Part shown: positions 25,219 to 34,236 of the stretch, piece by piece
Layout of the letters: each line of letters begins with the position of its first letter
Numbering within the stretch: position 1 is the stretch's first letter
Source: Achromobacter seleniivolatilans
Lineage (GTDB): Bacteria > Pseudomonadota > Gammaproteobacteria > Burkholderiales > Burkholderiaceae_B
Direction of reading: 5' to 3'
Assembly: GCF_030864005.1 (NCBI RefSeq)
Contig: NZ_CP132976.1
Coordinates: 6,076,001 to 6,140,000, forward strand
Length of the DNA: 64,000 bases
Position numbers and translations under genes: made by a program
Notes under the pieces: model-generated
Told to the model about the DNA's origin: nothing
What the model saw: the letters and a program-made list of their open reading frames with translations, nothing else
Database searches by the model: none

Positions 25219-26190
25219 ATGGATCTGATCGATTTCCCCACCCAGTCCCGCGAGCAGACCATCCAAGACCTGCGGGAGTTTTCCCGCAAGCTGGTGCGCG
25301 AACTCGGCTTCATGCGCACGTCTTTGGCGGGCAGCGAACTTGCGCCATCGGCTGTACACGCCATCATCGAAATCGGTTTGCAGCCGGGCATTCAGGCCCG
25401 CGACCTGGCGGTCATTCTCAGGCTGGACAAGTCCAATACCAGCCGGCAGGTCGCCAAGCTGGAGTCGGCGGGATTGTTGACCCGCGAAGCGTCGCCGGAG
25501 GACGCGCGGTCAGCCACGCTGACCCTAACCGATGCCGGACTCGCGTTGCGCGGGCAGATCGATCAGTTCGCCACAGATCAGGTGTCGCGCGCGCTGCGCC
25601 GGCTGGCGCCGGACGATCAGCAACTGCTGATCCGTTCCATGTCCTTGTATGCCGACGCCCTGTCCCGCGAGAACCCCAACCTTGCCCCTGCGCGCGACGC
25701 CACGGGTGTCAATGATCCCATCCACGAGGGTTATGTGCCCGGCTGTATCGGCGATGTGGCCAGCCTGCATGCGCGCTACTACGCGCAAGCCTCGGGCTTT
25801 GGCGTGTATTTCGAACGCAAGGTGGCGACCGAGCTGGCTGCGTTTGCCGAGGGGCTGCCTGCCGAAGGCAAAAATATCTGGCTCTATATCGAGGGGGGGA
25901 AAACGCTGGCGTCCATTGTGATCGATGGCGATTTGGCTGCCAGCCAGGCGCATTTGCGTTGGTTCATCGTGGATGACTCCCTGCGCGGCATGGGCGTGGG
26001 CCGCGCCTTGCTTGACCGCGCGCTGTCGTTTGCCGACACGCATTACCGCGAGACCTACTTGTGGACCTTCAAGGGATTGGATGCCGCCCGCCATTTGTAC
26101 GAGGCGGCGGGCTTTTCGTTGACCAAGGAATCAGAGGGCAGGCAGTGGGGCAACGTGGTCGTCGAGCAGCGCTTTCTGCGTCATCGTTGA
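25219..26190 (+). CDS. MarR-GNAT fusion: helix-turn-helix regulator with acetyltransferase domain
   Basis: 323 residues, ATG at 25219 with AAGG upstream. Residues 1-145 are a MarR winged-helix domain ('GIQARDLAVILRLDKSNTSRQVAKLESAGLLTREASPEDARS' quoted in parts: recognition helix around 65-85 and wing around 90). Residues about 165-320 are a GNAT domain with the acetyl-CoA motif 'DDSLRGMGVGRALLDRAL' and 'YLWTFKGLDAARHLYEAAGF'. Such fusions are known in proteobacteria; the acetylated molecule is unknown. The twin palindromes in its own promoter strongly suggest autorepression. Confidence 0.9.
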   Translation: MDLIDFPTQSREQTIQDLREFSRKLVRELGFMRTSLAGSELAPSAVHAIIEIGLQPGIQARDLAVILRLDKSNTSRQVAKLESAGLLTREASPEDARSATLTLTDAGLALRGQIDQFATDQVSRALRRLAPDDQQLLIRSMSLYADALSRENPNLAPARDATGVNDPIHEGYVPGCIGDVASLHARYYAQASGFGVYFERKVATELAAFAEGLPAEGKNIWLYIEGGKTLASIVIDGDLAASQAHLRWFIVDDSLRGMGVGRALLDRALSFADTHYRETYLWTFKGLDAARHLYEAAGFSLTKESEGRQWGNVVVEQRFLRHR

Positions 26191-26211
26191 ACCAGGCTGA
26201 CCCGTTGCCGT

Positions 26212-26907
26212 TCAGATGACGCTGATGCGCAGCTCGGCCAGCAGCGCTGCCGCCTGGGTCTTGGAAATGGTGGCGCCAGCCAGGCGCGCAGCGGCGGTCA
26301 GATCGATGCCGTTCAGGTCGACTTCGCGCAAGTCTGCGCCTTCAAAGCGCACGTTCTTCAGGTTGGCGTTGCGCAGGCTGCCGCCATGAAAGACGGTGTC
26401 GCGGAAATCGCTGCCGGTCAGGTCAGCATCTGAAAAGTCCAGCTGCATCACGTTCGATTTGCGAAACGACACGCCGCGTAGAAGGGCGCCAACCAGCAGG
26501 CATTCTTCCAGGGTCCAGCCCAGGCAGGCAATACTGTCAAAATCGGAACCCGTCAGCTTGCATCCCTGAAAGCGGGCGGCGGCAAGGCGGGCCCGGCGCC
26601 AGTTGGCATTGTTCAGATCGCAGTTCTGGAATACGGCGTCGCTGGCGTCCGCCGATGCGAAGTTGGCCTGGCCACCGCGGCAGCGCAGCCAGGTGGTGTC
26701 CGCCAGCGTGGCGCCCTGGAACGAGGTATCCGCAATTGCGCAGGCAGTGAACTGCGCGCCACGCAGGTCCAGACGGGAAAAATCGGCGTCCTGAAAGTCG
26801 CAGTCCTGGAAGGATAACGGGTTGCCCGCTGCGGCTTCGATCAGTGCCTGCATGGTTTTGCGATCCACATCCTGGCCGGTCACGGTTTCAATCGCTGCTT
26901 CTGTCAT
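26212..26907 (-). CDS. Pentapeptide-repeat protein, Qnr/McbG-like
   Basis: 231 residues from ATG 26907; a frame to 26982 is open but adds a poorly conserved leader, and Qnr proteins are about 215-230 residues. The repeats of the A(D/N)LXX type run almost end to end, for example 'FQDCDFQDADFSRLDLRGAQF' region at about 30-50, 'NCDLNNANWRRARLAAARF', 'DFSDADLTGSDFRDTVF' and 'GSLRNANLKNVRFEGADLREVDL' (parts). These fold as a right-handed quadrilateral beta-helix that mimics DNA and, in Qnr proteins, shields gyrase from quinolones or toxins. I cannot see whether the two Qnr loop insertions are present. No LexA box was recognised upstream. Confidence 0.82.
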   Translation of the reverse strand: MTEAAIETVTGQDVDRKTMQALIEAAAGNPLSFQDCDFQDADFSRLDLRGAQFTACAIADTSFQGATLADTTWLRCRGGQANFASADASDAVFQNCDLNNANWRRARLAAARFQGCKLTGSDFDSIACLGWTLEECLLVGALLRGVSFRKSNVMQLDFSDADLTGSDFRDTVFHGGSLRNANLKNVRFEGADLREVDLNGIDLTAAARLAGATISKTQAAALLAELRISVI

Positions 26908-26994
26908 GCCAAATTTCTCTGTCTGAATCACCCGAAGCCGCGGTGCCAGACATACTGGAGCCGCCGGGGTAGCCGATAGCATACCAAGTGGCCA

Positions 26995-27645
26995 TCATTG
27001 GAAGATCTCGATCTCGACGCAAAAAGCCACCAGTTCCTGATCGGTCTGCACGTTCAGTTTTCGCATGGCGGCAATCTTTTGGCCGCTGACCGTCTTGACG
27101 CTTCGTTGAAGCGTCTGAGCGACTTGCATCATGGATTCACCACGGATGAAGTGCCGCAGGACCTCGAATTCCTTGGGCGACAGGCTGTTGATGCGCTCGC
27201 CAATGAATGTTCTGCGGGAATCGATCGTGCCATGGCCTTGGAATCCCGGAGGATGATAATTGCGTCCCCCTTGCAACGTGCGTAAGGCGATGACAATTTC
27301 AGCCAGGTTATCGCGCTTGAGCACCACCGCTGCAACCCCTGCGTCGTATAGCGCCGAGATAATCATCGGGTTGGACACCATGGTCAACACCACAACCCGA
27401 GCGCTCGGAAAATGCCGCATCAGATACTTGACCAGGCGGATGCCATCACCATAGGTCTCGTCACCGGGCATGGAATAGTCAGTGATGACCACATGAGGCA
27501 CGTCGCGCACCAAGTGTTCGACCAGCGCCGTCGGGCCGGGCAACATCCCGGTCACCTCAAAGCCTAGGTCCTTGTCGAGAAGGTCGCGCACGGCCATCAG
27601 CACCAGAGGGTGATCGTCGGCCAGGACTATCCGGAGTCTTTCCAT
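26995..27645 (-). CDS. RcsB-like NarL-family response regulator
   Basis: 216 residues. Very close by eye to RcsB: 'IVLADDHPLVLMAVR', phospho-acceptor Asp56 in 'HVVITDYSMPGDETYGDGI', 'LVKYLMRHFPSARVVVLTM' and a C-terminal LuxR helix-turn-helix with 'SLSPKEFEVLRHFIRGESMMQVAQTL' and 'SVKTVSGQKIAAMRKL' (RcsB has SIKTISSQKKSAMMKL). It is the last gene of a four-gene operon encoding an RcsC-like kinase, REC-EAL protein and HPt protein, so it is the likely final phosphate acceptor. A palindrome matching RcsB/BvgA sites lies upstream of the operon, predicting autoregulation. Confidence 0.92.
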   Translation of the reverse strand: MERLRIVLADDHPLVLMAVRDLLDKDLGFEVTGMLPGPTALVEHLVRDVPHVVITDYSMPGDETYGDGIRLVKYLMRHFPSARVVVLTMVSNPMIISALYDAGVAAVVLKRDNLAEIVIALRTLQGGRNYHPPGFQGHGTIDSRRTFIGERINSLSPKEFEVLRHFIRGESMMQVAQTLQRSVKTVSGQKIAAMRKLNVQTDQELVAFCVEIEIFQ

Positions 27646-27672
27646 TCAAGCGCGTTATGAGTTCAGGTTTGG

Positions 27673-28863
27673 CTAATCGTGATTGCTTTTCACCAAGGCT
27701 GAGATTTGAATCAGGAATTTTCTGAGTTCAAGCGCCAGCCCGGCGGCGTGCTGAAACGCCTGCTCGTCACGGCTGTTGCGCTTCAGTTTGTTTTCGACGG
27801 ATTCAAAACGGATCGATAACATGTTTAGTTTTACCATTACCAGCGCTCCCCGCATGCGATGCAGGGTTTGCCGCAATCGAATAACGTCGCGTTCGGCAAT
27901 GGCGAGCTCCAGCGTGGCAAGGTCGCTTTCCATGGTGCTCAGGAACAGGTCGCGGTAGTGGGCCGGAATAATAGAGGCGGCAGTGGGTGAACGCCTGGCG
28001 CGTGCTCGCATCAGACGTTGCACGCCCAGGCCGATACTATTCAGGTCCCACCCGTGGATTTGTTCGTGCCTGCTAGCCTTTGGCGCCGCCAGGCCGCCGG
28101 TGGACAGGTAGCGGCCGGTCCAGGCTGAAGGTTCAGCGTAGGGATCGCTTAGGAGATCAATCAGGATATCGCTGGCGCTGCCGCGGGGCATTGCGGGGCC
28201 GGCGGGCGTGGCGGTAGCGCCCCAGCGGGTCAGCCACAGGCAGACGTTGTTGGTCAGTTCGCGATGCGGGCTGCGTACGTAGATGCGGGCGCCGCGCAGG
28301 TCAGGGCCTTCACTTGCCATGCCTTTGGCTGGTGTAAGCGCGAGGTCCAGTGAAAAACTGCTGCCCAGCCCCAGTTGACTGGTTACGCGGATCTCAGAGT
28401 TCATCAACCTGGCCAGCCGTGCGCAGTTGGCCAACCCGCTATCTGCTCCGGGTGCCCTGTTCGTGCTGTTATGGGCGTCGCGGGCAGGGAGAAACAGCCG
28501 GGTTTGATCTTCCTTGGCGATGCCGCTGCCGGTGTCCACCACTTGCAGCGTCAGACGTTCGAGTTCATCGGTCTTGCCCAACGAGCGCAGCCGCACGATC
28601 ACGTGGCCGGAATCCGTGAACTTGATCGCATTGCCAAGCAGTTGGTTCAAAATCTGTTGTATGTACGCGGGGTAGCCAGTGACCTGCTGCGCAACCGAGA
28701 CATCAACACAGGAAAACAGCAGCAGACCTTTTTGACTGGCCATGGAAGCGTACGAACCCGTACCGCTTTCCACAACCTCGTGCGGGCTGAATACTTGGGG
28801 CTTAGGATCGGAGATGCCGCCGGGTGAGGCGTCCGCAATCCGCGTATAGGGCGTTTCCTGCAT
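27673..28863 (-). CDS. RcsD-like phosphotransfer protein: HATPase-like domain, ABL-like region, HPt
   Basis: 396 residues. No membrane helix and no HisKA dimerisation/phosphorylation helix. Residues about 30-190 are a histidine-kinase-type ATPase: N-box '[14 protein letters not shown]', G1 'VVDTGSGIAKED', but the G2 region 'GADSGLANCARLAR' is degraded. Residues about 195-290 resemble the RcsC ABL region ('LTNNVCLWLTRWGATATP'). Residues about 295-396 form an HPt bundle with 'LRQTLHRMRGALVMV', predicted phospho-His335. It should shuttle phosphate between the hybrid kinase receiver and the RcsB-like regulator. It lacks RcsD's membrane and periplasmic parts. Gaps to neighbours are 15 and 27 bp. 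Confidence 0.85.
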   Translation of the reverse strand: MQETPYTRIADASPGGISDPKPQVFSPHEVVESGTGSYASMASQKGLLLFSCVDVSVAQQVTGYPAYIQQILNQLLGNAIKFTDSGHVIVRLRSLGKTDELERLTLQVVDTGSGIAKEDQTRLFLPARDAHNSTNRAPGADSGLANCARLARLMNSEIRVTSQLGLGSSFSLDLALTPAKGMASEGPDLRGARIYVRSPHRELTNNVCLWLTRWGATATPAGPAMPRGSASDILIDLLSDPYAEPSAWTGRYLSTGGLAAPKASRHEQIHGWDLNSIGLGVQRLMRARARRSPTAASIIPAHYRDLFLSTMESDLATLELAIAERDVIRLRQTLHRMRGALVMVKLNMLSIRFESVENKLKRNSRDEQAFQHAAGLALELRKFLIQISALVKSNHD

Positions 28864-28878
28864 AGACGGCCAGTGGTC

Positions 28879-30099
28879 CTAGAGTGAGTGAACGGCGTAC
28901 GGCTGAGGCTCGTCTGCCAATAGATCGGTGAAGTCGTGGGCATTGACGGCCGCCGAAATCAGATAGCCCTGAACGCAATCACAGCCAATATGACGAAGAA
29001 ATTCCAGATCTCGTGCGGTCTCGACGCCTTCGGCAGTGACTTGCAGCCCCAATTGGCGTCCTAGATGCACCGATGAGAGCAGAGCGGCGGCACGGACGTT
29101 ATCGTCGGCGGCGCCGCTAACCAACGCCCGGTCAATTTTCAACTCGGTGAACGGCGTGCAGATCAACATAAACATGGAACGGCAGCCTTTGCCGAAATCG
29201 TCATGCGCCAGGCCAAAACCCTTTAAACGCAATCGGCTTGCACTCATGTAGTACTGGCCCGCCGTCAGACAGTTTTCATCTTCGAGCAATTCAAAGGTGA
29301 CATCCTCAATGGGAACGCCTTGCATCGTGACTTGGCGGTAGAGCTCGTCGGGCAACATGGGATCTTCCAGCAGCCGCGAGGGCAGGTTGATCGATACTGG
29401 CATCCGAAAGCCCAGCTGGCGCCAGCCTCGGTGTGCCGACAACGCATCAGCCAGCATCTTGTCCAGCAGCGCACGATCCAAGCCGTGGTGCCGGACGGCG
29501 CTTAGGAACGAGGCGGGCAGCATGAACCCGTATTCCTGATGGTGCCAGCGCGCTAGCGCTTCGGCGCCCACAATATTGCCTGTGTTCAACGCCTTCTTGG
29601 GTTGAAACCACGCCTGAATCTGACCGCTTTCAAGCGCCTTTTCCAAAGTGCGGCGATCAAACATGGATTCCGGTTCGGATATCAGCACGTTGGGGTGGGC
29701 CGCCGGCGCAGCGCTTTGGAACAAGTGAATCGCCAGAGCCTGCACATGGCCACGCGTGATTGGTCTGGTGAACGCGCCGACCACCGCAAGGCCTTTTTCT
29801 TTGGCGATGAGGCTGGCGCTATTCATGATGCGGCGTGAACCGCCAGTGGCTATCGCCACCATTGGGCAGCGCTGCTGCCGGGCCAGTTCAGTGATGAACT
29901 GCTCGCCGTCCATCCCCGGTGGATTCAAGTCCATCAGGAGCAGGTGGTACGAGTGGGCCTCCATCCTTTCAAGCGCATCTTGCGCGGTGTGCGCAATATC
30001 AACATGGTCAAAGCCCGCCTCTAGAAACATAGCGCTTATCTGCGCGCATTGAACCAGGTGGTAATCCAGAATCAGCACCGAGTAATGGGACAACATCAT
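28879..30099 (-). CDS. Response regulator with EAL c-di-GMP phosphodiesterase domain
   Basis: 406 residues. Receiver domain at 1-125 with Asp57 in 'LLLMDLNPPGMDGEQF'; EAL domain at about 150-400. Catalytic landmarks look kept: 'AEALARW' (EAL), Asn in 'SINLPSRL', Glu in 'FELLEDE', 'AHDDFGKG' (DDFG with a Lys variant), Lys in 'LKIDRALV', 'TAEGVET' and Gln in 'CVQGYLI'. It likely hydrolyses c-di-GMP when its receiver is phosphorylated. Its start overlaps the stop of the hybrid kinase gene (ATGA). VieA/PvrR-type regulators are the closest architecture known to me. Confidence 0.92.
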   Translation of the reverse strand: MMLSHYSVLILDYHLVQCAQISAMFLEAGFDHVDIAHTAQDALERMEAHSYHLLLMDLNPPGMDGEQFITELARQQRCPMVAIATGGSRRIMNSASLIAKEKGLAVVGAFTRPITRGHVQALAIHLFQSAAPAAHPNVLISEPESMFDRRTLEKALESGQIQAWFQPKKALNTGNIVGAEALARWHHQEYGFMLPASFLSAVRHHGLDRALLDKMLADALSAHRGWRQLGFRMPVSINLPSRLLEDPMLPDELYRQVTMQGVPIEDVTFELLEDENCLTAGQYYMSASRLRLKGFGLAHDDFGKGCRSMFMLICTPFTELKIDRALVSGAADDNVRAAALLSSVHLGRQLGLQVTAEGVETARDLEFLRHIGCDCVQGYLISAAVNAHDFTDLLADEPQPYAVHSL

Positions 30100-32927
30100 G
30101 AACTCCGGGATTCTTTGGCTGTCTGCAATGTTTGGCGCAGAACGGATAGCGCTAAGGGTTTGACCAGCAGGGTGGTCATCCCTGCATTAAGGCCGCGTCG
30201 TTGCTCGTCAGGAAATGCGTTTGCCGTTACCCCAAGAATGGGGCCTTGGTAGCCGCGTTCCCGCAGGATGCGTGTCAACTCGTAGCCATCGACCAGCGGC
30301 ATGTTCAAGTCGGTCAGTACTGCATCGAATGCCAGCAGCTCAGGCATGCTCAGTGCTTCTTGGCCGTTATTGGCCAATGCGACGGTGCAGCCCAGGTATT
30401 CAAGCTGTTCACGCAGGATCAACTGGCTGATGGGATTGTCTTCAGCGACCACGACTCGCAAATTCACGCGTGCAAGATTGCTTTTCTTCCCAGACACTGG
30501 GCTACGGTCAACGCCGCCTTGTGCCAAGCGGACCGCGTGGCAGATCGTGCCGAGTTTGTAGGTGTTGGCGAACCAGTTTCGATGGCTGTCCTGCACGCGC
30601 GGGCGCCTGCCGGGCGGATGCACGATGACTTGCGCGCCGGTCCAGTTGCTGATCTTGTGCGCGTGCGGCCACGCTTGCAGCAGCACCGCAGGTTCTTGTC
30701 CGGACACGCCATCTGGAAGGTAGGGCTCCGCAATGGCGCCCCAGCGGCGCAGCCAATCGCACAGGTTGGCCACAACCTCGGGCACTGCGCCCTGGACGAA
30801 CACCATGGTGGCGTCCAGCGGCGGCGTACCAGGCGATTCAAGGCCAGGGGCCAGTGGCAGGCGCAACTCGAATGTGATGCTTGTGCCCAGTCCGGGTTCG
30901 CTGACCGCGAGCAGCTTGCCGTCCATCATTTCAGACAGACGCCGGCAGATTGAAAGGCCCAAACCCGTACCAGTCTGGGGCTCGGCTTTGTCGGCATCGA
31001 TCTGGTAGTAGGGTTCAAACAGTTGGTCTTGATCGCTGGGTGCAATGCCGGCGCCCGTGTCAGCGATTTGAAACACAAGGGCGACGCTGTCCGGGCTGCG
31101 GTCCAGCACCTTCAGGCGCAGAACGATCTGTCCAGAATCCGTGAACTTGATCGCGTTGCTGACAAGGTTGTCCAGAATCTGGCGGATTCGGGTCGCGTCG
31201 CCGATCACTGCGTCAGGCGTGTCCGGGTCGGCGACCGTGTAGCTGCGCAACCCCTTTCCTTGTGCGCGAGCGGCGAAGCTGGCGGCCACGTTGTTCAACA
31301 GGTCCACCGGCGAGAAGGGGGCGTTTTCCAACACGGCGTATCCGGCCTCGATGCGAGAGAGGTCCAGCGTATCGTTGATGGTGCGCAACAAGGTGGCGGA
31401 TGAATGTTGAACTGTCTCCAGGTACTGTGACTGTTGGGCGTTGACCCGGGTCAGGGCGAACAGTTCAAGCGTTCCCAGGATGCCGTAGAGCGGTGTGCGG
31501 ATTTCGTGGCTCATTGTTGTGAGGAACACGGTTTTCGCCTGGTTGGCGGATTCAGCCTCACGCTTGGCTCGCAACAGCGAGCGCTCGACATTCTTCAATG
31601 CCGATATATCGCTTATGCCGCACAGCACGACCGCATCGCCGCGATAGGTCGTCGGGGTAAAGGTCAAATAAGCGCTGCGGCCATCATCAAGCGCATATTC
31701 GCGGTCAGGCCCGGAGCCGTGATGGCACAAGATTTCTGCTGGCCATCCAGGCGTGCCGCTAAACCACCGCCTCGCCATGTCGTTGGACAGCACCACGGCG
31801 GCGTCGGAGCACCGCAGCAGGCAAAGGCCCACGGGCGCCTCTTCGATCAGCGTGCGATTCAGCGATACGCTGTCGGCCAACGCTTCGTATTGCCGCAGCG
31901 CGGGCACGACCAGCCGCTGCCGGATATACCGAATTTGCAGCAGAACAATGATGATCAGCAGCACGGATGCAAGGGCCGCAGTTTGCAGGGAAAGAACGTT
32001 GTCCCACAGTACCTGCTGCACTGGCGTGTAGTACACCAGCCGCCAGCCGTCTTCCCCCACCGATTTGCTCAAGACCACGTATTCAGGAAACCAGCCCTGG
32101 CCCAGCAAACGGAAGGAATCTGCTTTGGTGTCGTTCGCCAGCATGGGGTCAACGGTGACGTCGTTGGGCAGGCTGCTGGTGACGGGCTGGTCCTCGTTGT
32201 CAAACAAAACATAGTGGCCGGCCGTCATGCGCGGGGTGTTGATGGCGGATTCCACGCCATAAACCTCAAGGCCGATCCAGCCCGCTTCGGGATGGATCGC
32301 GTCCAACGGGGTGTAGAGCAGCAACCGGGTCGGGGTGTCCTGGGGCGGATGCAACCAAGTGATGGGAGGTTGCTCGTGCGAGGAAGGCCGCGTTTGCAAA
32401 CCGCTCAGTGCTAACGCAATCCATTGTTGTATGTGCGCGTCTATGCCTGACGTATCGAGCCGTTCGTGCGCCTGTACGCGCACCGTGGTGCCGCGGCTCG
32501 GCGAGCTGTAGATAACCCGTGCATTGGCCAGCGCAATGCGGCGCAGATCCCGTGGGGTCAACACCAGAGCCCAATCGTAGGTGTTAGATGCCTCTTCCAG
32601 TGGCATGACTTCAATTTGGTGAGGCGGGCCGAAGTGGTTGGCCTGATTTCCCAGATGGGTGCTTTCCGCATTTCGTGCCACCGATGCCGAGACCGAACGC
32701 AGCAGTTCTTCACGCTGCTCGAAGAATATTTGTGCGTCGTAAGCGGCCGCGTTCATTTGGCGCCGGTAGACGGAAACGGCGTTACTGAAGGCCCAATACA
32801 AGTAAAGTGCGGCGCCCGCGGCGATGCAAACGATCAGCGCCACTGCAAGAAAATGCAGTAGCAGAGACGCTGCGCGAGGCGCAGCTCGAGGTTCAAGCGC
32901 TAGTGCGCCACGATCTTCGGAAAGCAT
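30096..32927 (-). CDS. RcsC-like hybrid sensor histidine kinase
   Basis: 943 residues, inner membrane. Helix 1 at about 24-46, a ~280-residue periplasmic domain, helix 2 at about 327-347, a PAS-like region (360-450), HisKA with His474 in '[14 protein letters not shown]', HATPase (575-690; '[14 protein letters not shown]', '[12 protein letters not shown]', '[13 protein letters not shown]'), an RcsC-ABL-like region (about 705-790; '[18 protein letters not shown]') and a receiver domain with Asp873 in '[16 protein letters not shown]'. This is the RcsC order of domains plus a PAS. It has no HPt of its own; the HPt is encoded two genes downstream. First gene of the phosphorelay operon. Confidence 0.93.
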   Translation of the reverse strand: MLSEDRGALALEPRAAPRAASLLLHFLAVALIVCIAAGAALYLYWAFSNAVSVYRRQMNAAAYDAQIFFEQREELLRSVSASVARNAESTHLGNQANHFGPPHQIEVMPLEEASNTYDWALVLTPRDLRRIALANARVIYSSPSRGTTVRVQAHERLDTSGIDAHIQQWIALALSGLQTRPSSHEQPPITWLHPPQDTPTRLLLYTPLDAIHPEAGWIGLEVYGVESAINTPRMTAGHYVLFDNEDQPVTSSLPNDVTVDPMLANDTKADSFRLLGQGWFPEYVVLSKSVGEDGWRLVYYTPVQQVLWDNVLSLQTAALASVLLIIIVLLQIRYIRQRLVVPALRQYEALADSVSLNRTLIEEAPVGLCLLRCSDAAVVLSNDMARRWFSGTPGWPAEILCHHGSGPDREYALDDGRSAYLTFTPTTYRGDAVVLCGISDISALKNVERSLLRAKREAESANQAKTVFLTTMSHEIRTPLYGILGTLELFALTRVNAQQSQYLETVQHSSATLLRTINDTLDLSRIEAGYAVLENAPFSPVDLLNNVAASFAARAQGKGLRSYTVADPDTPDAVIGDATRIRQILDNLVSNAIKFTDSGQIVLRLKVLDRSPDSVALVFQIADTGAGIAPSDQDQLFEPYYQIDADKAEPQTGTGLGLSICRRLSEMMDGKLLAVSEPGLGTSITFELRLPLAPGLESPGTPPLDATMVFVQGAVPEVVANLCDWLRRWGAIAEPYLPDGVSGQEPAVLLQAWPHAHKISNWTGAQVIVHPPGRRPRVQDSHRNWFANTYKLGTICHAVRLAQGGVDRSPVSGKKSNLARVNLRVVVAEDNPISQLILREQLEYLGCTVALANNGQEALSMPELLAFDAVLTDLNMPLVDGYELTRILRERGYQGPILGVTANAFPDEQRRGLNAGMTTLLVKPLALSVLRQTLQTAKESRSS

Positions 32928-33382
32928 CCGAAAGATGATAGAAACACCTGCTTACCAAGAGAATAAGAAGAATCTCAAAATGAACTCGAGGTCTTACGAA
33001 TTGCATGAATCGATGCCGCCGGGCATAGCCTTGCTATACGTCACTTGTGCCGGGAAATCGCGGCCAATTTAAGAAATTTCTTATTCATTCGCGAGCCGGG
33101 CCTAAGCAATACTTGTTCTAGATCGGACTCCGCCACGATGCCACAACGCTGCGTGTAAGCCCCGAGGCTTCTTCCACTACGGCGGTCAGACGTTAATCGA
33201 GAACAGAATGATATTGACCCGGATCTGTCCCATTCCGGCCGTTCGCACCGACTATCGGCGCAGAGCATTGATTGTTGACGTGACCCACGCCTGCGTCGGC
33301 CTCGTGCCTTGTATCATCGGTGCCGTGGCATCGGCCCATGCTCCGCTCAATCCGCTGTGTGTATCGCGTGCAAGGAAGTGCC
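32928..33382. other. 455-bp divergent regulatory region
   Basis: Longest gene-free stretch in the window, between the phosphorelay operon and the degenerate EAL gene. It is more AT-rich than its surroundings at 32940-33120 and holds the 14-bp palindrome at 33070-33083. A related half-site TAAGAAG occurs at 32964-32970. Short open frames inside have no ribosome sites and no recognisable product. Confidence 0.6.
33070..33083. promoter_or_regulatory. RcsB/BvgA-like binding palindrome
   Basis: TAAGAAATTTCTTA is a perfect 14-bp palindrome made of two inverted TTTCTTA heptads. It matches the BvgA heptad consensus (TTTCYTA) in both halves and the RcsAB box TAAGAATATTCCTA at 11 of 14 positions. It lies 143 bp upstream of the phosphorelay operon that encodes an RcsB-like NarL-family regulator. 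Confidence 0.6.
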
Positions 33383-34192
33383 ATGCGTGACGACACCAGA
33401 TTCTGGCCCACGCAACAAGAATCTGTCTTGCTACGATTCCAGCCGGTATTCACTGCGCGCGGACAGGTGCACGAATACGCGGTGTTGGGGCGTTGCCGTC
33501 CATCTCCATGGAGCGGCCTGAATCCCAAAGGGCTCGGGGCGGGTTTGGAAGCTGGCGTGGCATTCTTCAAGAAATTCAAAACCGCCATCGATCTGTCTTT
33601 CGAACACCCGCTTGACGTGACCGGATCTGGTGACCCGGCTGAACGCCTATGTTTGGAACTGGGCATATGCCTGGTAGGTGATGCACTGTGGGTCAACAAG
33701 CATCCGCTTGACGAGAGCAGCGCGCGTCTCACCATTCCCACCAAACGCGTCACGTTCACGGTGCCGCTTAGCGAGAAAATCTCTGATCGTACTTCGGCGT
33801 TGAACCGATGTTCGGAATTCCAGCCTCGGCTGCGGGTGCAACTGTTGCCCTGCGTTAAGGGCGGTCAACCGTCTTCGTCTGGCGTGCTGCGTGCGCAAGG
33901 TCTGCACGTTCAGGTTCCGTTGGGCTTGTCCCAGAACCGTTCCTTGCAAGGCCGCTTTTTCGCGCTGATGGAGCGCGCTTGGAGCGCCAATCTACAGGTG
34001 GTGGCAGACGGCGTTGACGACATCCGCGACTTCGCCTGGATGCGCTTGCACAGCGATCTATTATTTCGTGGCACGGTATTGTCGGCCGCGCTCAGTCCTG
34101 AATGCCTGGACACGTGGTTGCAAGCCGATAGCGCAGAGTGGCGGTCTTTCAGCGCGTGCACCACGCGTTTTGAGGGAATGGTCGAAGAGTAG
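33383..34192 (+). CDS. Degenerate EAL-domain protein
   Basis: 269 residues from ATG 33383, which has a strong AAGGAAG ribosome site. The overall EAL barrel order can be followed ('LLRFQPVFTARGQVHEYAVLG' at the start, 'QVVADGVDDIRDFAWMRLHSDLLFRGTVLSA' near the end, in parts), but the catalytic motif is lost: EAL is replaced by 'AVLGR', the DDFG loop is not found and AEGVE reads ADGVD. It is probably a catalytically dead c-di-GMP or protein-binding module. Position, divergent from the phosphorelay operon, recalls BvgR, an EAL protein next to bvgAS. No receiver or membrane segment. Confidence 0.72.
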   Translation: MRDDTRFWPTQQESVLLRFQPVFTARGQVHEYAVLGRCRPSPWSGLNPKGLGAGLEAGVAFFKKFKTAIDLSFEHPLDVTGSGDPAERLCLELGICLVGDALWVNKHPLDESSARLTIPTKRVTFTVPLSEKISDRTSALNRCSEFQPRLRVQLLPCVKGGQPSSSGVLRAQGLHVQVPLGLSQNRSLQGRFFALMERAWSANLQVVADGVDDIRDFAWMRLHSDLLFRGTVLSAALSPECLDTWLQADSAEWRSFSACTTRFEGMVEE

Positions 34193-34236
34193 AAAGGCTT
34201 GCCCGGCGGGGATTCCGGGCGGTCAATCTTGCTTGT

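Noticed and set aside
32980..33072. Short leader peptide-like frame upstream of the EAL gene
   Set aside because: No ribosome site, no amino-acid run and no attenuator structure.
33041..33268. 75-residue minus-strand frame in the 455-bp intergenic region
   Set aside because: No ribosome site and no recognisable sequence; it runs through the palindrome. I considered a transposase remnant but saw no terminal repeats.
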